From positions 25,902,303-25,966,302 of the forward strand of contig NC_087069.1 in assembly GCF_963678635.1 (NCBI RefSeq): DNA of 64,000 bases, written 5' to 3'. The notes under the pieces are model-generated. The model saw nothing but the letters and a program-made list of their open reading frames with translations, was not told where the DNA came from and searched no databases. This document shows, piece after piece, positions 11,825 to 22,244 of the stretch (position 1 is its first letter; every line of letters begins with the position of its first letter). Source of the DNA: Symsagittifera roscoffensis. Lineage: Eukaryota; Xenacoelomorpha; Acoela; Convolutidae. The position numbers and the translations under genes are program-made.

Positions 11825-12810
11825 GTTTGTTGTTGCCTTGTTTTTTGCTGTGTATAGTTGTTTTGTGTAATGTACTTTGAATGTTTGGACTCAATTTTCA
11901 ATTCAATTTAAAATACATTTGACCAATTTGTTACGCAGTTTTCAGATAGTCTTTTTGTGTGGCGAGTTCTAAAATTTGTCTAGAAAGGGGTGGGTTTGGT
12001 GGAGAGCTGGCTGTTCAAGATGAAAAAAAACTGGACTCTTCTGCTTTTTCCGAGATTTTTTGAAACACACGCCCACAAAATTCAAGAGTTAACTACTATC
12101 ATCGCTTCAAGCCCGGTCCAGCTCTCTCTGCTTATGATTTGAAGAGAATTTGTGCCTGGTACGTTAGGCGCCGATTCTTCTCTTACATCGCATAAATTTA
12201 ACAATTAGATTCATGTATTCTGGTTTGAGTCTCGATTTCTGAAGTTTGCTTTAATTTATCTGCCGAATGAAAAGCAAATTAGGCTCTGCAACAGCTGAAG
12301 TGTTAATGACGCAAAATTTGACCTTAAGTTATAAAAGATTTCAAATTTCCCTGAGGAGGGGTTTTCAGATTTCCCCGAGGAAGCAAAAATTATCAAATTT
12401 AGTTAGTTTTAACAAAACAGTTTTAATTTTATGAGGATCTGAAAATAAAAGAACTATTAAGTGATATTTATGTGTTTTCTAAATCTTTCAACTTGAAATA
12501 TGGTTTATAGATGTCAAATATATATTGTCTTTAAACTCTCAAATCTGTAACATTCAATTTCCACAAAAGTTTTTATTTTTCAATTCATTTAATTTTGCCT
12601 ATCTTGGTTGTGTTAAGTGTCAGCTATATTTTCATGAGTTTTTATTTAGTTTTTCAAAGTAAATCTTATTCTCGCTCAATTTAGTAATTGGGCGTTTTAC
12701 TTTCGATTTCTTTTTTATTTCACTTCATATTCATTTGAAAAGAAGATGACAAATTACGCTCTTCTCCTAGCATCACTGCAAAAAGCGCGAATATTGAGCT
12801 ACTTTTACTT

Positions 12811-13532
12811 GCACAAAGTGTTTACAAGGGCGAAGCGTAGTGTGCAACTACAAGGCTAATTTTTTTCCAACCTAAGTAGCAAAGATAAGAGCTACTTTTG
12901 TGTCACCAAAAGTAGCACTGATTTTTGTTACTTAGATTGGAAAAAATTTAGACTTGTAGTTACAGACTAACACCAAAAGTTTTGTAGCATGTGCGGTGGC
13001 ATTTGATTGTTAATAAGTTAACACTTTTGATGCAATTTTATTTCACCAAAAGAACCGAAGAAATCTATTTGTTCCACATAACACTACAGCAATAAAACTT
13101 CTTCAGAAATGTTCAAACTCACATATCTTTTGCATATATTTTGCATATTTTTTGAACAGCATAATATATACGCATTTTGGCTGTTTTATTACATGCAATG
13201 TGAGTGTTACCTGTAGTTTATTACAATCCTAATTATTACACGCAAAGTTTGTGTTTTTTTAATGAATTAGGAGGCTCCCTTTTGCCTCTATCTTGCTTGT
13301 CATTGATTTTTAAAAGTGTCAGTAGAGCCATTTTGTATTTGTAGGGTAGTCAACTCGAAATTTCGAATGCCCGAGGTTCAATTCTCGTAGAGGGCGTTAT
13401 TATTCAAAATTATTTAGTTAAAAGCATCAGTTTTTTCTCTCTTTGACCAAAGCTACTTCTTGACGTGAAGCTACTTCTTGACGTTTTTTCGCTTTAGTTT
13501 GCGAAGTGCAGCTTTGCCTCTGTTTAATTTTG
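12811..13532 (+). mobile_element. Hairpin-ended repeat with internal tRNA-like block, copy 1
   Basis: It starts with GTTTACAAGGGCGAAGCG, has a CCAACCTAAGTAGCAAAGAT block, a tRNA-like core near 13341-13398 (box B GAGGTTCAATTCTCG) and ends GCGAAGTGCAGCTTTGCCTC. The second copy at about 17683-18398 comes from the segmental duplication. Confidence 0.6.
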
Positions 13533-15021
13533 GTTTTTCCCTTCGAAATAAAAATGATCGAATGATAGAGTTTTATTTTCAAAAGAATGTCAACCATAAA
13601 AGATTTTTCTCATTGAGCGAATTTTAAAGAGACTAATTTTTATTTGCAACTCAAAAGTTAAGAAATGTTCAGACTTATTTTCTGGTTCAGATAATTTGGA
13701 GTTGTTTTTCTCTTATGATGTTTTTAACGACTTTCGGCCTGAAGTAACAATTTTTGAGCTGTTTTTAACATAGTAGAAGCTTGATTGCACAGAAATGCGA
13801 ACCAACGGTAGTATTCCCTTATATGGATTGTGCGCAAGTAAGTCCCAGTATCATGAAATTGGAGATACGCGTTTAACGATACGCGTTTCAAGCATTTAAC
13901 GAAAAAAGTCAAACTAATGACATCATCTGCTGTCTTCGCCAAAAAACACTAAGTTAGAACAAATATGTGCTTCACGCCCACACTTGATTTTCACCCACCA
14001 TGTTCAGCGGTGCTCATGAACGGTAAAAATGGATTACTCTTCGGAACTAGCTTACTTGTTTGGTCCCTCAAAAATACTGTGGTCCCAATAAAAACAGGTA
14101 CAATATTTGGGTTAATTCGCACAGCAAGAATCTTATTTCTCTATCTTGATAAAACAGCATGCATTTAGCGGGTACGAATTTGGTTACCGACTCCAAGGCG
14201 TAGGTCCGATTCCGCGCTTGCTTTTGTTTTTACTTGTCACGGGACCAAACAAGTAAACTAATAGCTATTTTTCAACTGTCAAAAGTTTCTGATGAGCAAA
14301 ATCAAAAACAACAGAATAATACTGCGCTGCGTCTTGAAGAACGTGCACTCCTAAAGGCAACTTGAGGCGATGAAGGGGTTTTTTGAAAAATATTTGCCGT
14401 TCCTAAGTAAGTTTGCTTAAACTGAGGCTTGGTTCTATTAGATGTAAATAGATATTTTGATTTCATGCTTCAAATTGTTCAGCAAAATGCCCGTTGTCGG
14501 AGGCTATACTCTTGATGAAAGGACCGAGTGAAAAACTTTAATCAATGAGACTCGTAAAAAACGGTAACAAGTTCCTGCTTGCTGAACGATTCATGCAGAA
14601 AACCTAAAGACAGACTGCAGAAAAATTCTCTGAATGGCCTGGCAGTGTGCGGGCTGATTGGATTTTTGTCTGCTGATAATTTGTTCGGCCAATATTGAAT
14701 CGACTGCTCCAAAGTGGGGGCTATTCGCATGGGCGAAGGATCGAATGGGCGAAAAATTCTCGGGCGAAAGACCGAAAACAAAATTCTCGGGCGAAAGACC
14801 GAAAACAGAAAGACCGACAACAAATTATTTACCAAAATGAATCAATTGTTGTTCAACTAAAAGGAATTAATTGAAGCAATTTTTGCTTCTTCTATAACAA
14901 AAACTTTGAAATATAAAATTTGTTCTAATTCGACGGTGTTCAGTGACAATTTGAAAGTTTTGCATTTTTCTGCCGTTGTTATACTCGGCCAATATTAGTA
15001 TTAAGTCCAAAGAAATGTATA

Positions 15022-15278
15022 CAGTGCTGATTTAAATTAACCAGACAAAATGAACAAAACTTGAATTTTCAAACACGTAACACGTTTTTCTCGAAATGGG
15101 TTGAGATTAGACAAAAATTGAAGAGAACAAAAGTTGCTTAGAATTTCATAAGAACTAATATGATGCAATTTTGCCTCCAAAATTCTCAACCTAAATTTTA
15201 CCCCAAAAATGGGTCATTTTGGCTTTTTTCAATTAATCAAGGTTTACGCTGGAACTATTTTGTTAATTGATAAAGAAA
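15022..15278. mobile_element. Left arm of a mariner-like foldback element, truncated
   Basis: This is the same sequence as the left half of the element at 19896-20631, starting after TA with CAGTGCTGATTT. It stops at 15278, where copy 1 of the duplication has a deletion. The loop and right arm are missing. Confidence 0.8.
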
Positions 15279-15356
15279 TTCGTTCAAAGTACAAAACTGG
15301 TATAACAGCTATCAAAGTACAAAACTAGATTCGTTTTGGTATAACTGGTATAACAG
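15279..15356. other. Deletion junction with templated filler
   Basis: In place of the 780 bases present at 20153-20932, copy 1 has 78 bases built from repeated pieces of the adjoining flank: TTCGTTCAAAGTACAAAAC, GGTATAACAGCTATCAAA and TAGATTCGTT recur in a jumbled order before the authentic flank resumes at 15357. Confidence 0.8.
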
Positions 15357-15477
15357 CCTAGATTCGTTCAAAGTACAAAACTGGTATAACAGCTATCAAA
15401 AAAAAACAATTAATAACAAATAAATGTATTTTAAAGCCTTAATTTATTGAGCATGTACACGGACGGCACAATTATGT

Positions 15478-16069
15478 TTACACTTGCGAAGCAAAAAGTA
15501 CTAGTCGAGCTTTCCTTTTTTTCCAAACTTAGTCGTAAATATAAGCGTTAATTTTGGTGACACTTTTGAATCGGCAGGTTGTTGTAGCAGTATAATATCA
15601 TATGTGATATGAAAGTTGATTAGTAAAAAGTTGAACAAAAAAGTGTTGTTTCAAGTAGCTGTAAAATGATAAAAAAAAAGCTCGATTTCAGAAATTTTCC
15701 AACTCAATGTATCTTGCAATTTTTTTCAAATTCTTAATATATACATAATATGGCGTTATGCTTTCTAACTTTTTACCTGCAAAATTGTGTCTTTCTGTAT
15801 TTGGTGCTACTTTTGCTGCATCGAGTTGGCAATTTATTAGCATATGTAGCTACCTTATTGGTGGCTAGCTTTTGGGGATTTTAACCATCCGTGGATGAGT
15901 GGTTAGTGCATAAGACTCAAATTTGCTAGGTTGCAGATTCGAATCCGAAACGTAGCCGAGTTTTTGCTAATTCGAGGCTTATTTCTACTTTTTCTTATTT
16001 CACTTTATAGAGCTGCTTTTTGGTCATGATCTCGCAAGTGTTTGCGAATCACAGCTTCGCTTGTTTAAT
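15478..16069 (+). mobile_element. Hairpin-ended repeat with internal tRNA-like block, second type
   Basis: It starts CACTTGCGAAGC and ends GCGAATCACAGCTTCGC. A tRNA-like core lies at 15885-15955 (GTGGATGAGTGGTTAGTGC and AGATTCGAATCC). The duplicated copy is at about 21054-21645. An independent, diverged copy in the reverse orientation is at 62450-63088, which proves it is a dispersed element. Confidence 0.68.
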
Positions 16070-16274
16070 GTTTGTTTAGCTCTTCCGTCTATTGCGATAT
16101 ATTTATGATGGCTAGTTATTTGACGGAAAAAAACTATATATATTTATGAAAGCGTTATAATACAGCATACATGCATCTATGTACAAATTTTTGTGCGGAA
16201 ATCCGATGTAATAATTAGAAAAGTTTTTAGTTTCTTTTTGAAGTTGACGTTTTTGTAGTTTGAGTTCAATTTTT

Positions 16275-16424
16275 TCAACGCTCCGAACTGACATCGTTCA
16301 GGCACGCATCTGCAGGTGTTTTTGGCAATTCAAAATTGTTGACAGGTTTGAGATATCGAAAACCTATCAAAGTGATAATAACTATCACTGCAATGAAAAA
16401 ACAAATGAGTGCGATAATAAAGAA
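16275..16424 (-). pseudogene. Duplicated membrane-anchor exon fragment of the NIDO-AMOP-VWD gene
   Basis: On the minus strand this reads IIALICFFIAVIVIITLIGF followed by the 27-residue tail and TGA (16277-16275), as in the true last exon at 22244-21849 but with one Lys-to-Asn change in PVNKF. The upstream part of the exon is replaced by antisense CHTF18. The minus frame stays open across the join for 110 codons from 16607. Confidence 0.88.
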
Positions 16425-16668
16425 AATGGCTGCTGCGAAGAAGTGTGTAACCAAAACGAAAGTAGCACGTGACTTTTTTGGACGTGTTATCCAGACAAAA
16501 ACTCTAGCGCCCAAAACACAAGCTGAGCAAGAGAAATCAGATTTAGAAAGTGAAAACAGAAAAAAAGAGTCAAAGCTGCTCGTGAAGTCTTCAAAGGTTT
16601 GGTTCAAGTTTCAACAAGGATACTCAAATGCTGTTAAGAGAAATGTTAAAATTGGAGAGTTTGTATAA
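16425..16668 (+). pseudogene. Duplicated 3' fragment of CHTF18
   Basis: This block encodes the last 81 codons of CHTF18 again, from [10 protein letters not shown] to the TAA, with the amino acids unchanged in the parts I compared. It has no AAA+ domain, no CHTF18 promoter and no upstream CHTF18 exon. An ATG at 16336, in sequence antisense to the other gene's anchor exon, opens a 110-codon frame that runs into it in frame. It should be a non-functional tail unless that chimera is expressed. Confidence 0.9.
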
Positions 16669-19600
16669 GTTTGTTGTTGCCTTGTTTTTTGCTGTGTATA
16701 GTTGTTTTGTGTAATGTACTTTGAATGTTTGGACTCAATTTTCAATTCAATTTAAAACACATTTTACCAATTTGTTACGCAGTTTTCAGATAGTCTTTTT
16801 GTGTGGCGAGTTCTAAAATTTGTCTAGAAAGGGGTGGGTTTGGTGGGGAGCTGGCTGTTCACGATGAAAAAAAACTGGACTTTTCTTCTGCTTTTTCAGA
16901 GATTTTTTAAGCACCCGCCCACAAAATTCAAGAGTTAACTACTATCATCGCTTCAAGCCCGGTCCAGCTCTCTCTGCTTATGATTTGAAGAGAATTTGTG
17001 CCTGGTACGTTAGGCGCCGATTCTTCTCTTACATTGCATAAATTTGTAAATTAGATTCATGTATTCGGGTTTGAGTCTCGATTTCTGAAGTTTGCTTTAA
17101 TTTATCTGCCGAATGAAAAGCAAATTAGGCTCTGCAACAGCAAAAAATTTAATGACGCAAAATTTGACCGACTTTAATTCATAAAAGATTTCAGATTTCC
17201 CCGAGGAAGGGTTTTCAGATTTCCCCGAGGAAGCAAAAATTATCAAATTTAGTTAGTTTTAACAAAACAGTTTTAATTTTATGAGGATCTGAAAATAAAA
17301 GAACTATTAAGTGATATTTATGTGTTTTCTAAATCTTTCAACTTGAAATATGGTTTATAGATGTCAAATATATATTGTCTTTAAACTCTCAAATCTGTAA
17401 CATTCAATTTTCACAAAAGTTTTTATTTTTCAATTCATTTAATTTTGCCTATCTTGGTTGTGTTAAGTGTCAGCTATATTTTCATGAGCGAGATAGGCTC
17501 GGTCGTTTTCAGTTAATTATTCAAAGTAAATCTTATTCTCGCTCAATTTAGTAATTGGGCGTTTTGACTTTCGATTTCTTTTTAATTTCACTTCATATTC
17601 ATTTGAAAAGAAGATGACAAATTACGCTCCTCTCCTATAACATAACATCACTGCAAAAAGCGCGAATATTGAGCTACTTTTACTTTCACAAAGTGTTTAC
17701 AAGGGCGAAGCGTAGTGTGCAACTACAAGGCTAATTTTTTTCTAACCTTAGTAGCAAAGATAAGAGCTACTTTTGTGTCACCAAAAGTAGCACTGATTTT
17801 TGTTACTTAAGTTGGAAAAAAATTAGACTTGTAGTTACAGACTAACAGCAAAAGTTTTGTAGCATGTGCGGTGGCATTTGATTGTTAATAAGTTAACACT
17901 TTTGATGCATTTTTATTTCACCAAAAGAACCGAAGAAATCTATTTGTTCCACATAACACTACAGCAATAAAACTTCTTCAGAAATGTTCAAACTCACATA
18001 TCTTTTGCATATATTTTGCATATTTTTTGAACAGCATAATATATACGCATTTTGGCTGTTTTATTACATGCAATGTGAGTGTTACCTGTAGTTTATTACA
18101 ATCCTAATTATTACACGCAAAGTTTGTGTTTTTTAGTGAATTATGAGGCTCCCTTTTGCCTCTATCTTGCTTGTCATTGATTTCTAAAAGTGTCAGTAGA
18201 GCAATTTTGTATTTGTAGGGTAGTCAACTCGAAATTTTGAATACCCGAGGTTCAATTCTCGTAGAGGGCGTTATTATTCAAAATTATTTAGTTAATAGCA
18301 TCAGTTTTTTCTCTCTTTGACCAAAGCTACTTCTTGACGTGAAGCTACTTCTTGACGTTTTTTCGCTTGAGTTTGCGAAGTGCAGCTTTGCCTCTGTTTA
18401 ATTTTGGTTTTTCCCTTCGAAATAAAAATGATCGAATGATAGAGTTTTATTTTCAAAAGAATGTCAACCATAAAAGATTTTTCTCATTGAGCGAATTTTA
18501 AAGAGACTAATTTTTATTTGCAACTCAAAAGTTAAGAAATGTTCAGACTTATTTTCTGGTTCAGATAATTTGGAGTTGTTTTTCTCTTATGATGTTTTTA
18601 ACGACTTTCGGCCTGAAGTAACAATTTTTGAGCTGTTTTTAACATAGTAGAAGCTTGATTGCACAGAAATGCGAACCAACGGTAGTATTCCCTTATATGG
18701 ATTGTGCACAAGTAAGTCCCAGTATCATGAAATTGGAGATACGCGTTTAACGATACGCGTTTCAAGCATTTAACGAAAAAAGTCAAACTAATGACATCAT
18801 CTGCTGCCTTCGCCCAAAAACACTAAGTTAGAACAAATATGTGCTTCACGCCCACACTTGATTTTCACCCACCATGTTCAGCGGTGCTCATGAACGGTAA
18901 AAATGGATTACTCTTCGGAACTAGCTTACTTGTTTGGTCCCTCAAAAATACTGTGGTCCCAATAAAAACAGGTACAATATTTGGGTTAATTCGCACAGCA
19001 AGAATCTTATTTCTCTATCTTGATAAAACAGCATGCATTTAGCGGGTACGAATTTGGTTACCGACTCCAAGGCGTAGGTCCGATTCCGCGCTTGCTTTTG
19101 TTTTTACTTGTCACGGGACCAAACAAGTAAACTAATAGCTATTTTTCAACTGTCAAAAGTTTCTGATGAGCAAAATCAAAAACAACAGAATAATACTGCG
19201 CTGCGTCTTGAAGAACGTGCACTCCTAAAGGCAACTTGAGGCGATGAAGGGGTTTTTTGAAAAATATTTGCCGTTCCTAAGTAAGTTTGCTTAAACTGAG
19301 GCTTGGTTCTATTAGATGTAAATAGATATTTTGATTTCATGCTTCAAATTGTTCAGCAAAATGCCCGTTGTCGGAGGCTATACTCTTGATGAAAGGACCG
19401 AGTGAAAAACTTTAATCAATGAGACTCGTAAAAAACGGTAACAAGTTCCTGCTTGCTGAACGATTCATGCAGAAAACCTAAAGACAGACTGCAGAAAAAT
19501 TCTCTGAATGGCCTGGCAGTGTGCGGGCTGATTGGATTTTTGTCTGCTGATAATTTATTCGGCCAATATTGAATCGACTGCTCCAAAGTGGGGGCTATTC

Positions 19601-19895
19601 GCATGGGCGAAGGATCGAATGGGCGAAAAATTCTCGGGCGAAAGACCGAAAACAAAATTCTCGGGCGAAAGACCGAAAACAGAAAGACCGACAACAAATT
19701 ATTTACCAAAATGAATCAATTGTTGTTCAACTAAAAGGAATTAATTGAAGCAATTTTTGCTTCTTCTATAACAAAAACTTTGAAATATAAAATTTGTTCT
19801 AATTCGACGGTGTTCAGTGACAATTTGAAAGTTTTGCATTTTTCTGCCGTTGTTATACTCGGCCAATATTAGTATTAAGTCCAAAGAAATGTATA

Positions 19896-20631
19896 CAGTG
19901 CTGATTTAAATTAACCAGACAAAATGAACAAAACTTGAATTTTCAAACACGTAACACGTTTTTCTCGAAATGGGTTGAGATTAGACAAAAATTGAAGAGA
20001 ACAAAAGTTGCTTAGAATTTCATAAGAACTAATATGATGCAATTTTGCCTCCAAAATTCTCAACCTAAATTTTACCCCAAAAATGGGTCATTTTGGCTTT
20101 TTTCAATTAATCAAGGTTTACGCTGGAACTGTTTTGTTAATTGATAAAGAAAAATACATCACAAGAAGCCTCTTACACAGCTCAACAAAGTTTAAGTAGG
20201 GTTAAATCTTCAAAAACCTGTATAAGAGAAAAAAAATTACTTCGTAGTCAATAAATGTGATTTTTACTATATAAATCCCAGAGTTTTTGCTTAGAAACAA
20301 GTTTTAAATAATTTGCGCAAATTTTTGGAGATTTAACCTGTCCTAAACTTTGTTGGGCTGTGTAAGAGGCTTCTTGTGATGTATTTTTCTTTATCAATTG
20401 ACAAAATAGTTCCAGCGTAAATCTTGATTAATTGAAAAAAGCCAAAGTGACCCATATTTGGGATAAAATTTTGGTTGAGAATTTCTGAGAAAAAAAGCAC
20501 CATATTAATTCTGATGAAATTCTAAGCAACTTTTGATCTCTTTTTTTGTCTAATCTTAACCCAATTTGAGAAAAACGTGTTTGAAAATTCAATTTTTGTT
20601 CGTTTTGTCCGGATAGCTTAAATCAGCACTG
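19896..20631. mobile_element. Tc1/mariner-like foldback MITE with TA target duplication
   Basis: The element is a 736-bp imperfect palindrome with arms of about 330 bp around a centre near 20264. It starts TA-CAGTGCTG (TA at 19894-19895) and ends CAGCACTG-TA (TA at 20632-20633), the hallmark ends of Tc1/mariner elements. No transposase frame lies inside, so it is non-autonomous. The arms differ at many positions, so the insertion is not recent. Confidence 0.85.
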
Positions 20632-21848
20632 TACTTATCTGAGATTTTCTTGATTTCTTTCCAAATTTTGGAATACTGAAATCTAATTGGGTGATTTTTT
20701 TTTCAATTTTCAAGTATTTTGACTTTTGATTTGTTAGGGGAATTGAAATTTTGTTCGAAATTGCAATTTTAAGTAAACAAAACGTAAAGTAGCGGGTCTT
20801 CAAAATGCATTCTTTTACGTGGGCTTGCTAATCGACACATGTGCTAATATGCTGTTCCGGTCCCGTGTGGCTTGTGCTTATTAATTTTGAAGGGTTTCAT
20901 AATCAAATAATTTTTTTTTGAAAGTTTGCGCGCCTAGATTCGTTCAAAGTACAAAACTGGTATAACAGCTATCAAAAAAAAACAATTAATAACAAATAAA
21001 TGTATTTTAAAGCCTTAATTTATTGAGCATGTACACGGACGGCACAATTATGTTTACACTTGCGAAGCAAAAAGTACTAGTCGAGCTTTCCTTTTTTTCC
21101 AAACTTAGTCGTAAATATAAGCGTTAATTTTGGTGACACTTTTGAATCGGCAGGTTGTTGTAGCAGTATAATATCATATGTGATATGAAAGTTGATTAGT
21201 AAAAAGTTGAACAAAAAGTGTTGTTTCAAGTAGCTGTACAATGATAAAAAAAAGCTCGATTTCAGAAATTTTCCAACTCAATGTATCTTGCAATTTTTTT
21301 CAAATTCTTAATATATACATAATATGGCGTTATGCTTTCTAACTTTTTACCTGCAAAATTGTGTCTTTCTGTATTTGGTGCTACTTTTGCTGCATCGAGT
21401 TGGCAATTTATTAGCATATGTAGCTACCTTATTGGTGGCTAGCTTTTGGGGATTTTAACCATCCGTGGATGAGTGGTTAGTGCATAAGACTCAAATTTGC
21501 TAGGTTGCAGATTCGAATCCGAAACGTAGCCGAGTTTTTGCTAATTCGAGGCTTATTTCTACTTTTTCTTATTTCACTTTATAGAGCTGCTTTTTGGTCA
21601 TGATCTCGCAAGTGTTTGCGAATCACAGCTTCGCTTGTTTAATGTTTGTTTAGCTCTTCCGTCTATTGCGATATATTTATGATGGCTAGTTATTTGACGG
21701 AAAAAAACTATATATATTTATGAAAGCGTTATAATACAGCATACATGCATCTATGTACAAATTTTTGTGCGGAAATCCGATGTAATAATTAGAAAAGTTT
21801 TTAGTTTCTTTTTGAAGTTGACGTTTTTGTAGTTTGAGTTCAATTTTT

Positions 21849-22244
21849 TCAACGCTCCGAACTGACATCGTTCAGGCACGCATCTGCAGGTGTTTTTGGC
21901 AATTCAAACTTGTTGACAGGTTTGAGATATCGAAAACCTATCAAAGTGATAATAACTATCACTGCAATGAAAAAACAAATGAGTGCGATAATAATGAAAA
22001 TCCATGGTCTGCTTTCGTCTTTATTGTTGTTGTTGCTTGTATTCGGTTTCAGTTCAGGAGAAGTTGTCTGCTCTTCTGGTACGACAGTGATTTCTTCAAA
22101 GAAGAATTTCTCGTTTATGTCATAAATCTCGGATGAAATTTCTGCACTTAGAATGTTTTCTTCGATAACGAGGAACGCGTCAGCTATGCCGATGTCTCCT
22201 ACTAGGGAGACATCGCGAATACATGCCGTGTCATTTTTGCATAC
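21849..22244 (-). CDS. NIDO-AMOP-VWD gene exon 6: membrane anchor and tail
   Basis: This exon starts in phase 0 with VCKNDTACIRD, as in the C-x-x-x-x-x-C block after VWD in MUC4. It then has an acidic and Asn-rich stalk, one transmembrane segment WIFIIIALICFFIAVIVII, and a tail ending in NDVSSER before TGA (21851-21849). Part of the exon (21849 to about 22003) is inside the tandem duplication. Confidence 0.9.
   Translation of the reverse strand, partial: VCKNDTACIRDVSLVGDIGIADAFLVIEENILSAEISSEIYDINEKFFFEEITVVPEEQTTSPELKPNTSNNNNKDESRPWIFIIIALICFFIAVIVIITLIGFRYLKPVNKFELPKTPADACLNDVSSER

Larger units (their letters stand above)
11580..16424. repeat. Tandem segmental duplication, copy 1 (about 4.8 kb)
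   Basis: Everything from the middle of the last CHTF18 exon (11580) to the membrane-anchor exon copy of the minus-strand gene (16424) is repeated at 16425-22003 with only scattered substitutions. Copy 1 differs by a deletion at 15279-15356. Identical small open frames (for example 13965-14168 and 18839-19042, or 14542-14835 and 19416-19709) are by-products of this duplication. Confidence 0.95.
16425..22003. repeat. Tandem segmental duplication, copy 2 (about 5.6 kb)
   Basis: This is the second copy of the unit at 11580-16424. It is longer because it retains 20153-20932, which copy 1 has lost. Its left edge is the junction where the anchor exon of the minus-strand gene is fused to CHTF18; the shared AAT at the join is a 3-base microhomology. 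At its right edge the minus-strand gene continues without a break, so this copy keeps the original linkage to that gene. Confidence 0.93.

Noticed and set aside
14542-14835. 97-codon minus frame, duplicated at 19416-19709
   Set aside because: Kept identical only because the segment is duplicated; partly made by a short tandem repeat of ATTCTCGGGCGAAAGACCG.
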